From contig CAJNDS010001680.1 of assembly GCA_905221605.1 (NCBI GenBank), positions 1-62,000 on the forward strand: a DNA stretch of 62,000 nt, written 5' to 3'. Positions 10,856 to 22,720 of the stretch are shown piece by piece. Position 1 is the first letter of the stretch. Each line of letters begins with the position of its first letter. Below the pieces are notes generated by a model. The model made no database searches. It was not told the DNA's origin and was given only the letters and a program-made list of their open reading frames with translations. Made by a program: the position numbers and the translations under genes. The stretch comes from Symbiodinium natans. Lineage: Eukaryota > Sar > Dinophyceae > Suessiales > Symbiodiniaceae.

Positions 10856-11143
10856 GTTTAGGGTTTAGGGTTTAGGGTTAAGGGTTTAGGGTTAGGGTTT
10901 AGGGTTTAGGGTTTAGGGTTTAGGGTTTAGGGTTTAGGGTTTAGGGTTTAGGGTTTAGGGTTTAGGGTTTAGGGTTTAGGGTTTAGGGTTTAGAGGTTAG
11001 GGGTTAGGGTTTAGGGTTTAGGGTTTAGGGTTTAGGGTTTAGGGTTTAGGTTTAGGGTTTAGGGTTTAGGGTTTAGGGTTTAGGGTTTAGGGTTTAGGGT
11101 TTAGGGTTTAGGGTTTAGGGTTGAGGGTTTAGGGTTTAGGTTT
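10856..11143. repeat. Long interstitial TTTAGGG array
   Basis: About 40 TTTAGGG units over 288 bp with a few variants (TTAAGGG, GTTAGGG, TTGAGGG). It is the longest heptamer array in the window. Complex sequence lies on both sides, so it is interstitial and not a chromosome end. Confidence 0.85.
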
Positions 11144-11275
11144 ACTTACTGGTCCTGTGGAATGAGGTACGCTGGAAACTCCCTCAAAGGGTGCATTTTG
11201 TGTTTGCTTATATATATATATGTGGCCGAGACCTTTAGGGTCTATTTCACGGCTGGTTCTTCTTTCAGTAGTAGT

Positions 11276-11428
11276 GCAATAATAATAATAATTTTAATAT
11301 TATTATGAGTATAATAATACTGACCGTAATTGTAATAGGAATAATAATAGTACTAGTAATAGTAATAGGAATAGGAATAGTAATAATACTAGTAATAGTA
11401 TTAGTAGTAGTAACAGTAATAGTGAAGG
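11276..11428. repeat. AT-rich trinucleotide microsatellite (AAT/TAG)n
   Basis: Degenerate AATAAT, AGTAAT and AGGAAT units. Hydrophobic Ile/Leu/Thr frames here are products of the repeat. Confidence 0.75.
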
Positions 11429-11429
11429 T

Positions 11430-14400
11430 TTGGTCTGTGTGTGCACCGGCGCCAGCAAGTGCAGCCATGTAGCTCTAGCACACTTTGAAGTAAGAGATAG
11501 ACAAGTTGTTTCATAGCCTGAAGAGGGGCGAAGGGCTCTCTCATTTCCGATTACGAGGTAGAGGTGAGCTATCTCATTTCTTAGAAACATAGAGGAGATC
11601 TCATTTCCACGACAGAGACATCTTTCACTCAGGAGAGAACGCAAGCTGTTTCATTTCCAAGAAAATAGAGGAGCTCTATCATGTCGCATTAGAAGTGAGA
11701 AGCTCTGCACTAAAAGATAGAAGGCATCGATTCGTTTCCCTTTGTCTTTTGCTTATCAAAGGGTCTTTTCAGTTCGAACACAGGATTTCTTTCATGCCCT
11801 ATAAGAAGGATCGAGGAGCTCTTTCATCTGAGAGATAGAAGAACGCATTCATGAAGTATACACGAGCTCATTTATCGTCAAGAGGCAGAGGCGTGCCCAG
11901 CTCTACCATTACCTAACTCTTACCTGAAATTTCTCTATCTCGCAATAGGTCATGAGAGACCTCCTTTTTCACGCTGCAGGAAATGAGAGAGTTCTCTTCT
12001 ATGTCGATTTTCAGAAATAGCTTCGCAGCTTCTCTATCAATGAAGAGTTTTGAAGGCCACTCTGGGCCATTCTCTGTCCATCAAATGGGACATGACATAA
12101 CGCATCTCTCGCTATCGTTTACGTGATAGAGTTTCGCTATCTCTGAATAGGTCATCTGAAAGCTCCTCTGTATCTTTGCAGCAAGTGAAGGAGCTCCTTG
12201 CCTCTTCTGCAAGAGCCCTCCGCTTCCTATTTTGCAATGAGCAAGCTCTTTTATCTCCTCTGGTTCCTAATAGGTCATGAGCGGGCTTCCCTCTCTCCTT
12301 CTCTTTTAGGGGATAGAGGAGGTTTTTTTATGTTGCGTTAACAGCTAGAGGACATCATTTATATCCATTCTGTCATTTCGTATGAGAAGATACAGGAGCT
12401 CATTCATCTCCTAGTCAGAGATTGAAGAACTCGTTCACAAGAGATATAGATATAAGAAATCTCTCATACAATGTATAAGAGCTCTCTCATGTCCTACCTA
12501 GTTCATTTGCCGTCACCAGCGCTCAGCTCTACCATTTCGTATCTTTTTTATGACATAGCTTCTCTATCTCGCAATAGGTCATGAGAGACCTCCTCTTTCT
12601 TTTGCAGGAAATGAGAGAGGTCTCTATCTACCTTTTGTGAAAGAGCTCCCTTTGTTCAATCACAAGAACTCATTCATAGAAGCTGTAAGAGCTCTCGAAT
12701 GTACTTTCTTGTTAATTTCCCGTCGATAGGTAGAGGAGCTCACAGCTCTACCACATCCTACCCTTTACATGGAAGAGGCTCCTCTATCTCGTAGCGGTTC
12801 AAGAAAGATTGTCTCTATCTCTTTGCAGAACATTAGAGAGTCCTCTACCTACCTCTTGTGAAAGAGCTCCTTCACCTCAAAATCAAATGCCACAACTCGT
12901 CTATCTTTCACTGGGACATGAGACAGCTCCATTGTGAATTTCTATTCAGAAATAGCTGCTTCTCTATCGATGAAGAAATCATGCGAGTAGCCGTTTATCG
13001 ATGCATAAGAAATGACATAGCTCTTCTACCTTTTTGCGACAGATCTCTTCTTTACCCGAAATGAAAGTTTGGAAGGCCATTCTCTATCCCTTGAATGGGG
13101 ACACAACTCATCAGTCTCTATCGTTTACGTGAGAGAGTTTCGCTATCTCTGAACAGGTCATCTGAAAGCTCCTTTGTGTCTGTGCAGCAAGTGAAGGAGC
13201 TGCTTGCCTCTTCTGCAATAGCTCCTCCGCTTCCTATTTTGCAATGAGCAACCTCTTCTATCTCCTTTGGTTCCTATTTCTCGTTTGCCATCACTAGGCA
13301 GAGGAGCTCTCAGCTCTACCATGACCTATCTTTTACATGAAAGAGGCTTCTCTATCTCGTAACGGTTCATGGAGTCATGACAGATCTTCTCTATCTCTTT
13401 GCAAGAAAAGAGAGAGTGCTCTACCTACCTCGTGTGAAAGAGCTCCTCCACCCCTTGTGATCGAGAGTGACAGAACTCGTCTATCTTTCAATGGTGCATG
13501 AGCCAGGTTTTTTGTTTGTATTTGAGAAAAAGCTTGTCTACCCGTGAAATAATAAGAAATGAATAGCTCTTCTACCTTTCTGTGACAGATCTCTCCTTTA
13601 TTCGAAATGAAAGTCTGGAAGGCCATTCTCTATCCCTGAAATGGGGCATGACATAACTTTTCAATCTCTATCGTTTACGTGATAGAGTTTCGCTATCTCT
13701 GAATAGGTCATCTGAAAGCTCCTCTGTATCTTTGCAGCAAGTGAAGGAGCTCCTTGCCTCTTCTGCAAGAGCCCTCCGCTTCCTCTTTTGCAATGAGCAA
13801 GCTCTTTATCTCCTCTGTTTCCTAACAGGTCATGAGACAGCTCATTTCCACACTGTCATTTCGTATGCGAAGACACAGGAGCTCATTCATTTTCTATTCA
13901 GAGATTGAAGAACTCATTCATAAGAAATGTATGAGAGTTCTCTCATGTCCTATCTAACTGATTTCCCGTCACTAGGCAGAGGAGTCCTCAGCTCTACCAT
14001 TTCTTATCTTTATATGACATAGCTTCTCTATCTCGCAAAAATCAGGTCGTGAGAGACCTCCTCTTTCTTTTACAGGAAATGAGAGAGGTCTCTATCTACC
14101 CTTTGTGAAAGAGCTCCCTTTGTTCACTGGCAAGAACTCATTCATGAAAGCTATAAGAGTTCCCGTCGATAGGTAAAGGAGCTCACAGCTCTTCTATATC
14201 TTACCCTTTACATGAAAGAGGCTCTCTATCTCGTAGCGGGTCATGAAAGATCGTCTCTATCTCTTTGCCGGACATGAGAGAGTCCTCTACCTACCTCTTG
14301 TGAAAGCGCTCCCCCACCTCGTAACGTACAAAGACAGAACTCGTCTATCTTTCAATGGGACATGATCCGTCTCTTTGGTTTTGGTTGAGAAAAGCTTCTC

Positions 14401-15203
14401 TATCCATTAAGCAAACATGAGAGAAGCCGATTGTCTCTAGGCTGCTTATCGCTTCGTAGGAAATGACATAGCTCTTTTACCTTTTTGCGAGAGATCAACC
14501 ATAATTGAAGGTTTCGAAGGCCTATCCCTGAAATGGAGCGTCGCATAACTCATCAGTCTCTCTCGCTTACGTGAGACAGCATTTATTCTATTTCGTAACA
14601 GGTCATCTAAACGCTCTTCTATGCGTTTGTAGAAGTAGAAGAGCTCCTTGCCTCTTGTGCAAAAGCTCCTCCGCATCCTAAAGAGCAATGAGCAAGCTCT
14701 TCTATCTCCTCTCTCTTGAATAGGTCATGAGAGGGCTCCCCTCCCTCTGGTTGAGGGAATGACAGAGCTCCTCCGCCCCTTACGAAAGAGCCTTTCTCCT
14801 GCTTGAAAAGCTGCGCGCGGGTGCTCTGGCGCCTCGTAGGTTTGGGAGGGCTCCTTTTCACATCTTTATCTTTCCGACTCCGAGATATAGGAGCTCATTT
14901 TTTCGAAAGTGGTAGCAGAGATCTCTCATTTCCAAGAGATCTTTGTCACTCAGGGAGAAAGCAAGGTTTTGATTTCAAAGAAATGGAGGAGCTCTTTCAT
15001 GTCCCATTAAGAGTGTGGAGCGCTCTCATTACGCATGAAAAGATTGATGACATGGATTCGTTACCATTCTTTAACTTTTCTCGAAGGGTCTTTGCTTTTC
15101 ATATGCAGGATCTCTTTCATTTCCTATGAGAAGATAGAGGAGCTCTTTCATCTCAAAGATAGAAGAATGCATTCATAAACGGTATAAGAGCTCTCCCATG
15201 AAC
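11430..15203. repeat. Higher-order satellite with GAGCTC and GGTCATGAGAGA modules (part 1)
   Basis: Three recognisable blocks recur. A: TCGTTTACGTGATAGAGTTT onward to GCAATGAGCAAGCTC, at about 12111, 13119, 13667 and 14556. B: CTCTATCTCGCAATAGGTCA onward, at about 11935, 12567 and 14026. C: TTTACATGAAAGAGGC onward to TGTGAAAGAGCTCC, at about 12765, 13330 and 14208. The order A-B-C repeats with deletions, giving a period of roughly 0.5-1.0 kb. Modules are built from short inverted motifs such as AGAGGTCTCT and GAGCTC. Open frames of up to 113 codons are not conserved between copies, so no gene is called. Confidence 0.75.
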
Positions 15204-15560
15204 TATATCTCATCGTAGGGGGCATAGGAGTCTTAGGGGGCTCAGGATTCGCGTGCAGGGTGTAGGGTTTATAGGGCTACGGGAATTTAATGGAGGGTGT
15301 ATTTGTGTAGTCTGCCTATTACCGTAACAAACCCGTGACATAACCCAGAGCCATTACTTGCAAGACTGCTTCTTGAAAGCAAGAGCGCTAGTGTCTAACC
15401 ATTGTACATTCCTACATGAGATACCCCACCACATCTTGAAAACACCTCTTTCTCCAAGGGTTTACTGGGGCTTTAAGGAACAAGAACGTGATGGTTTCAG
15501 CACCAAAGTAAGGGAATAGCAAAGGGTTTCCAGGGAAAACTTCCCTGATGCAACCGGTCT
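15204..15560. other. Unique insert inside the GAGCTC satellite
   Basis: About 350 bp without satellite modules separates the two parts of the array. It starts with TTTAGGG-like sequence near 15262 and otherwise shows no recognised feature. Confidence 0.5.
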
Positions 15561-16600
15561 CTATCTCACAAGAGGTCATGAGAGACCTCCTGTATCACAT
15601 TGCAGGAATGAGAGAGTTCTCCACCATGTTTGTTTTCCGAAATAGCTTCTCTATCAATGAAGAGTTTTGAAGGTCGCCCTGGGCCATTCTCTGTCCGATA
15701 AATGAGACATGACATAACTCATTAGTCTCTATTAAAAGAGTCTCTATCTCTACGTGATCGAGTTTCGCTATCTCTGAATATACGTCGTCTGAAAGCTCCT
15801 CTGTGTCTTTGTAGCAAGTGAAGGAGCTCCTTGCCTCTTCTGCAAGAGCTCCTCCGCTTCCCCTTTTGCAATGAGCAAGCTCTTCTATCTCCTCTGGTTC
15901 CTAACAGGTCATGACTTCTGCAAGAGCTCCTCCACTTCTGCAAGAGCTCCTCCTCTTGATATTTTGCAATGAGCAAGCTCTTCTATCTCCTGATAGGTCA
16001 GAGAGGGCTTCCCTCTCTCCCACTCTTGTAGAGGGCATCGTTCATTTCCTGTCTGTCATTACGTATGAGAAGAGACAGGAGCTCATTCATCTCCTAATCA
16101 GAGATTGAAGAACTCCTTCAGGAGAGCTCTCTCATATCCTATCCTTTTGGTTCCCCGTCACTAGGTCCCTAGGTAAAGGAGCTCTCAGCGTCTCAGCTCT
16201 ACCGTTTGCTACCTTCTACGTGGCAGAGCTTCTTTATCTCGCAATAGGTCATGAAAGACTTTCCAGCAAATGAGAGAGTTCTCTACTTTACCGCTTGCGA
16301 AAGAGCTCCCCTTTTTCAATGACAAGAATTCACTCATACAAGCTACAAGAGCACTCTAATGTCCTGTCTTGCTCATTTCCCGTCAATGGGTAGACGAGCT
16401 TGCAGCTCTACCGTTTCCTACCCTTTACATGAAAGAGGCTCCTCTATCTCGTAGCGGGTCATGAAAGATCGTCTCTATCTCTTTGCCGGACATGAGAGAG
16501 TCCTCTACCTACCTCTTGTGAAAGAGCTCCCCCACCTCGCAACGTACAAAGACACAACTCGTCTATCTTTCAATGGGACGTGATTCTCCTTTGCTTTTGG
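15561..16600. repeat. Higher-order satellite with GAGCTC modules (part 2)
   Basis: Block A near 15745, a small tandem duplication CTTCTGCAAGAGCTCCTCC at 15838-15955, block B near 16230 and block C near 16430. The last block C is nearly identical to the copy near 14208, so the insert at 15204 divides one array. Confidence 0.7.
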
Positions 16601-16602
16601 TA

Positions 16603-17022
16603 AGCCCGAACGACTACCGGAATTAACTTCTTGCATTTCTTGTTTTTCTCACAGACAGGAAGAAGTTACGGAAATTAATGAATTGTGAATTTCTTTAATT
16701 TGTTTTCATTAATCTCGCAAGCCCGAACAGCTGCCGGAATTAGTTTCATGAATTTCATTAATTTCTTTAATTTCTTTGATTTCTTTATTGTTTGAATTTC
16801 TGAAAACCTTTATTTTCTTTAACTCCCTCAATTTCTTGAATTTCTTTACTTTCTGTAATTTCGTTTAATTAGTCTCGCAAGCCCGAACGGCTGCCTGAAT
16901 TAATTTCTTTAATTTCTTTTTTATTTCTTTAATTTCTTTAATTTCTCACAGAGAGACCCAGAAATTAAAGAAATTAAAGAAATTAATTGGGGGAGCCCAC
17001 CCGGCTCACGGGACTAATTTAA
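16603..17022. repeat. AT-rich foldback satellite, left part
   Basis: Begins with AAGCCCGAACGACTACCGG and holds units of TTTCTTTAATTTC with its complement GAAATTAAAGAAA. The stem motif TCTCGCAAGCCCGAA occurs at 16713 and 16873. It ends with GGCTCACGGGACTAATTTAA at about 17020, where unrelated repeats begin. Confidence 0.7.
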
Positions 17023-17059
17023 ACTAGAAGACGATTGGCCCGAAAGCATCGATTTGCGG

Positions 17060-17335
17060 TGCGTTGAGTCTATGCACTTGACTCTGTGCGCTCGAACTGT
17101 ATGAACTTGGACAAGTGTATGCACTTAAGTGTATGCACTTATATGGTTGCATACTCACTTGTATACTGCACTTGTATACTGGACGTGTATGCACTCGAAC
17201 TGCATGGCACTCAAGTGTGTTGAGTTGAATGCCATGCACTTGTGGTCAACTCTATACACTTCATTGGCATTCAATAGATCTGAAGTAAACGGACTTGAAC
17301 TGTATGAACTTCACTTGCATGCACCCGACTCGGCT
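17060..17335. repeat. Degenerate TGTATGCACTTGAAC repeat
   Basis: Imperfect 12-16 bp units built on TGCACTTG, GTATGCAC and CACTTGTATAC. It lies between two parts of the AT-rich satellite. No gene seen. Confidence 0.6.
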
Positions 17336-17339
17336 GCGC

Positions 17340-17636
17340 ACGTCCTGTCAATGGATGCTATGAAAGAAAAGACAAAAACATCTAACGCGAGAGCCGTCAG
17401 CCATGAGCATCATCGGCAGTCGCTCTGAAGTCCAAGCTCACACTCCAGAGCGCCTTTCAAAGAAAAAAGGACAGAAGAGCGAGGTTGGCAAGAAGACCTT
17501 GGAGCTTCAAAGAGCAGAGAAGCACAGTGAAATCTGACCGAAGTGAGTTTCGCACGCCGGGAATTAAATAACAATGAAATTTGCGATGTTTTCGCACGCT
17601 CGGCATTGGAGCACCATGTGATTTTGCGAAATCATT
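17340..17636. other. Unique spacer between two tandem repeats
   Basis: Non-repetitive sequence with no recognised coding region. Its end (TTTGCGATG, AATCATTAACCATGG) grades into the 42-bp repeat. Confidence 0.4.
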
Positions 17637-17637
17637 A

Positions 17638-18164
17638 ACCATGGTATTTGCGATGGTTTTGGAACCAGCGAATTCGGGGACCATGGTATTTGCCATGGTT
17701 TGGAACCAGCGAATTCGGGGACCATGGTTGCGATGCTTTTGGAAGCAGCGAATTCGGGGACCATGGTATTTGCGATGCTTTTGGAACCAGCGAATTCGGG
17801 GACCATGGTATTTGCGATGGTTTTGGAAACAGCGAATTCGGGGACCATGGTATTTGCGATTCTTTTGGAAACAGCGAATTCGGGGACCATGGTATTTGCC
17901 ATGGTTTGGAACCAGCGAATTCGGGGACCATGGAATTTGCGATGCTTTTGGAACCAGCCACGGAAGCTCCTTGCGATGGTTTTGGAAACAGCGAATTCGG
18001 GGACCATGGTATTTGCGATGCTTTTGGAAGCAGCGAATTCGGGGACCATGGTATTTGCCATGCGTTTGGAACCAGCGAATTCGGGGACCATGGTATTTGC
18101 GATGGTTTTGGAACCAGCCACGGAAGCTCCTTGCGATGGTTTTGGAAACAGCGAATTCGGGGCT
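17638..18164. repeat. 42-bp tandem repeat with NcoI- and EcoRI-like motifs
   Basis: About twelve units of ACCATGGTATTTGCGATGGT followed by TTTGGAACCAGCGAATTCGG and GG. The unit is 42 bp, a multiple of three, so several frames on both strands stay open (for example MVPEFAGSKTIANT on minus). Two units lose one T and shift the frame. A variant block CCACGGAAGCTCCTTGCGAT appears twice (about 17957 and 18117), giving a second-level repeat. Codon structure is not selected in any one frame, so I do not call a gene. Confidence 0.8.
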
Positions 18165-21095
18165 AGTCTCGCAAGCCCGAAGGGCTACCGGAATTTATTT
18201 CTTTAATTTCTTTAATTTCGCACAGAGAGGCCCATAAACTAAAGAAATTAAAGAAATTAAAGAAATTAATTGGGGGAGCCCCCCCGGCTCACGGGACTAA
18301 TTTAAATAAATTAAAGAAATTAATGAAATTAATGAAATTAAAGAAATTAATTAATTTCTTTAATTTCTCTAATTTCGCACAGAGAGGCCCAGAAATTAAA
18401 GAAATTAATGAAATTGATTAATTTATTTAATTTCTTTAATTTCTCACAGAGAGGCCCAGAAATTAAAGAAATTAAAGAAATTAATTAATTTCATTAATTT
18501 CTTTAATTTCTTTAATTTCTTTAATTTCTTTAATTTCTTTTAATTAGTCTCGCAAGCCCGAAGGGCTACAGGAATTAATTTCTTTAATTTCTTTAATTTC
18601 TCACAGAGAGGCCCAGAAATTAAAGAAATTAAAGAAATTAATTGGGGGCCCCCTCCCGGCTCACGGGACTAATTAAAATAAATTAAAGAAATTAATGAAA
18701 TTAATGAAATTAAAGAAATTAATTAATTTCTTTAATTTCGCACAGAGAGGCCCAGAAATTAAAGAAATTAATGAAATTATTTAAATTCTTTAATTTCTTT
18801 AATTTCTCACAGAGAAGCCCAGAAATTAAAGAAATTAATGAAATTAATTAATTTCTTTAATTTCTTTAATTTCTCACAGAGAGGCCCAGAAATTAAAGAA
18901 ATTAAAGAAATTAATTAATTTCATTAATTTCATTAATTTCTTTAATTTCTTTAATTTCTGTTAATTAGTCTCGCAAGCCCGAAGGGCTACCGGAATTAAT
19001 TTCTTTAATTTCATTAATTTCTCACAGAGAGGCACAGAAATTAAAGAAATCAAAGAAACTAATTGGGGTAGCCCCCCCGGCTCGCGGGACTAATTAAAAT
19101 AAATTAAAGAAATTAATGAAATTAATGAAATTAAAGAAATTAATTAATTTCTTTAATTTCTTTAATTTCGCACAGAGAGGCCCAGAAATTAAAGAAATTA
19201 ATGAAATTATTTAATTTCTTTAATTTCTCACGGAGAGGCCCAGAAATTAAAGAAATTCATGAAATTAATGAATTTCTTTAATTTCTTTAATTTCTCACAG
19301 AGAGGCCCAGAAATTAAAGAAATTAAAGAAATTAATTGGGGGGCCCCCCCCGGCTCACGGGACTAATTAAAATAAATTAAAGAAATTAATGAAATTAATG
19401 AAATTAAAGAAATTAATTGATTTCTTTAATTTCTTTAATTTCGCACAGAGAGGCCCAGAAATTACAGAAATTAATGAAATTAATTAATTTCTGTAATTTC
19501 TTTAATTTCTCACAGAGAGGCCCCGAAATTAAAGAAATTAATGAAATTAATTAATTTCTTTAATTTCTTTAATTTTTCACAGAGAGGCCCAGAAATTAAA
19601 GAAATTAATTGGGGGGGCCCCCCCGGCTCACGGGACTAATTAAAATAAATTACAGAAATTAATGAAATTAATGAAATTAAAGAAATTAATTAATTTCTTT
19701 AATTTCTTTAATTTCGCACAGAGAGGCCCAGAAATTAAAGAAATTAATGAAATTAATTAATTTCTTTAATTTCTTTAATTTCTCACAGAGAGGCCCAGAA
19801 ATTAAAGAAATTAATGAAATTAATTAATTTCTTTAATTTCTTTAATTTCTCACAGAGAGGCCCAGAAATTAAAGAAATTACAGAAATTAACTAATTTCAT
19901 TAATTTCTTTAATTTCTTTAATTTCATTAATTTCTTTTAATTAGTCTCGCAAGCCCGAAGGGCTACCGGAATTAATTTCTTTAATTTCTTTAATTTCTCA
20001 CAGAGAGGCCCAGAAATTAAAGAAATTAAAGAAATTAATTGGGGGGGGCCCCCCGGCTCACGGACTAATTAAAATAAATTAAAGAAATTAATGAAATTAA
20101 TGAAATTAAAGAAATTAATTAATTTCTTTAATTTCTTTAATTTCGCACAGAGAGGCCCAGAAATTAAAGAAATTAATGAAATTATTTAATTTCTTTAATT
20201 TCTTTAATTTCTCACAGAGAGGCCCGGAAATTAAAGAAATTAATGAAATTAATTAATTTCTTTAATTTCTTTAATTTCTCACAGAGAGGCCCAGAAATTA
20301 AAGAAATTAAAGAAATTAATTAATTTCATTAATTTCTTTAATTTCTTTAATTTCTTTAATTTCTTTTAATTAGTCTCGCAAGCCCGAAGGGCTACCTGAA
20401 TTAATTTCTTTAATTTCTTTAATTTCTCACAGAGAGGCCCAGAAATTAAAGAAATTAAAGAAATTAATTGGGGTAGCCCCCCCGGCTCACGGGACTAATT
20501 AAAATAAATTAAAGAAATTAAAGAAATTAAAGAAATTAATTAATTTCTTTAATTTCTTTAATTTCGCACAGAGAGGCCCAGAAATTAAAGAAATTAATGA
20601 AATTAATTAATTTCTTTAATTTCTTTAATTTCTCACAGGGAGGCCCAGAAATTAAAGAAATTAATGAAATTAATTAATTTCTTTAATTTCTTTAATTTCT
20701 CACAGAGAGGCCCAGAAATTAAAGAAATTAAAGAAATTAATTAATTTCTTTAATTTCTTTAATTTCATTAATTTCCTTTAATTAGTCTCGCAAGCCCGAA
20801 GGGCTACCGGAATTAATTTCTTTAATTTCTTTAATTTCTCACAGAGAGGCCCAGAAATTAAAGAAATTAAAGAAATTAATTGGGGGAGCCCCCCCGGCTC
20901 ACGGGACTAATTAAAATAAATTAAAGAAATTAATGAAATTAAAGAAACTAATTAATTTCATTAATTTCTTTAATTTCGCACAGAGAGGCCCAGAAATTAA
21001 AGAAATTAATGAAATTAATTCATTTCTTTAATTTCATTTATTTCCCTAAGAGAGCCCCAGAAATTAAAGAAATTAAAGAAATTAATAGGTAAATA
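18165..21095. repeat. AT-rich foldback satellite, main array
   Basis: A higher-order array of hairpins. AATTTCTTTAATTTC and GAAATTAAAGAAATT arms surround the core TCACAGAGAGGCCCAG. Every 270-430 bp a GC-rich pair appears: TAGTCTCGCAAGCCCGAAGG (18163, 18545, 18966, 19942, 20371, 20784) and CCGGCTCACGGGACTAATT (about 18280, 18657, 19077, 19351, 19624, 20053, 20483, 20896). The second stem resembles the reverse complement of the first, so each pair bounds a foldback of about 125 bp. No coding. Confidence 0.85.
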
Positions 21096-21144
21096 AATTA
21101 AATTCCTCATACAAGTGATATACGTGAAATGGACCCAAAAGGTC

Positions 21145-21240
21145 CCTCTCACATATATATATATATATATATTACCCTTATAAGGAAGATTATTTTTCTT
21201 GTTTTTTGGGAGGTTTCTTAAGCAACTAGTAGCAGAAGGT
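21145..21240. mobile_element. M6-type element end: (TA)n and CTTAAGCAACTAGTAG
   Basis: (AT)n at 21151-21172, then TTACCCTTATAAGGAAGA, a T/G run and TTCTTAAGCAACTAGTAGCA. The same end (CTTAAGCAAYTAGTAGT) occurs near 44256, 48758 and 48850, always after a G-run. Confidence 0.5.
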
Positions 21241-21335
21241 CGCGCCGAGCACCTTTGGCATGCCCACCCCCCAGAGAATCCCACAAGAGCCCATCTCTGA
21301 GTCGCCCATCTTTCAGAGAATTCCGCGGAGAGTCC

Positions 21336-21440
21336 CTTTAGGGTTTAGGGTTTAGGGTTTAGGGTTTAGGGTTTAGGGTTTAGGGTTTAGGGTTTAGGGT
21401 TTAGGGTTTAGGCTTAGTGTTTAGGGTTTAGGGTTTAGGG
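21336..21440. repeat. TTTAGGG tract
   Basis: About fourteen heptamers flanking the end of the satellite domain. Confidence 0.8.
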
Positions 21441-22405
21441 CGACAGAAGCCTCCGGCCAAGCATCCTTAATCACATGGGGTCTACGAAAAAAGGGGGACC
21501 CCTAACATAACACCCCAAATACTAGGATTCCCTTAATTAACATAAGGGCCCCAATAAGGAAAGCAGCAGGATGGCTCCCATATCGGTTTGCTCTAGGGAG
21601 GGAACGATCAGAAGTGATGACTTGAGTTGACTGGGCCTCACTCTATCCTCACATAGAAATCAATCTCTCAAGGGCCCCCCCCACCCCCCCGCCCCCCCGC
21701 CCATCCCAGTGGTGTTGTAGATGTGTTTGTGCAGGTGGGTTCAGGCCCTCAGACTCTCAACGCTGCTGACAAACCGAAAGACGGGCTAATCTAAACTCCT
21801 GTCAACCCTACCTCCCCCCACCCCCTGCTCGCAACGTGAAACCCCTTTTAAACAAGCCCTAAATCCTAAACCCTAAACCCTAAACCCTGGCTCAGGTTGT
21901 GGGTTGATAGTGTGTAAAGACGGCGAGCCCTAGCGTAGAACTTCTGCAACGTCCAGGCGAAGTCCGTGCTCCGAGGGGAGGACACCACAGAGCTCAACGA
22001 AAACGATCAGGAGCGTTCTCGGGGACATAAGGGAAGTATAAGGGGAGTATAGGGGGAGTATAAGGGGAGTATTAGGGGGGGGGGGGGTATAAGGAGGGGG
22101 GTACAAGGGAAGTATGACGGGGGGGTTCGGGTTCGTGGGCTCGGGCCTTTCAGGACTTCGGATTCAGAATGGTTCTCAGTTCTCTGATTACACACGTAGA
22201 CCTTGTTTTTGGGCAGCAGCTTGAGCACGAGAGACAGGCAGGAGCATGCCGGACTGCCGGCAGGACTGAGCTTACTTCTTGGCAGCAAGCGCTGGGACGT
22301 GAGACCCTAAAACCCTAAACCCTAAACCCCTAGACCCTAAACCCCATATAATATAGATACTTGGAGCCATTCGAAGCCGAAGCTAAGATAGGTGCTCGCA
22401 GTTCC
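21441..22405. other. Gene-poor stretch with repeats
   Basis: A degenerate copy of the M5 element lies at 21478-21560 (GGGGTCTACG to CCCCAATAAGG). C-rich runs occur at 21676-21705, and an AAGGGGAGTATAGGGG repeat at 22028-22130. No exon was recognised. Confidence 0.4.
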
Positions 22406-22665
22406 TTACTTGAAGGTTCATGGTAGTCCTAAGTAATTAGGTATAATTGTGACCTCATACTTGTTTTCAGCAGGCTCAGTATCCTGTATAGGGTACTTCT
22501 AACCCTACTTGCAGCTACCCATGAACCTCCAAGTACTAAACCCCAACCCCCACTTCTGACTACCCATGAGCCTCTGAGTGGCCCTAACCCCGAACCCCAC
22601 GTTTATCTACCCATGAACCTCCGCCAAACCCCACTTGTAACTACCCATGAACCTCCGAGTAACCC
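22406..22665. mobile_element. M2 foldback element (ACTTGGAGGTTCATGGGTAG family) plus stacked right ends
   Basis: The left arm TTACTTGAAGGTTCATGGTA (22406) pairs with TACCCATGAACCTCCAAGTA (ends about 22536). Three further right arms follow at about 22555, 22605 and 22640, as if the 3' end had been duplicated or reinserted. Confidence 0.65.
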
Positions 22666-22720
22666 TAAACCCTAGATCCTAGACCCTAGACCCTAGACCC
22701 TAGACCCTAAACCCTAAACC

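Noticed and set aside
17640-18160. Vector or cloning artefact because of regular NcoI- and EcoRI-like sites
   Set aside because: The sites lie at fixed positions of a diverged tandem repeat with natural variants and no vector sequence.
17564-18237. Overlapping frames of 108-218 codons over the 42-bp repeat
   Set aside because: They are open in several frames on both strands because the unit is a multiple of three; no frame is favoured by codon use.
17638-21095. CRISPR-like arrays
   Set aside because: Units are contiguous tandem repeats or hairpins without unique spacers of constant length, and the context is eukaryotic.
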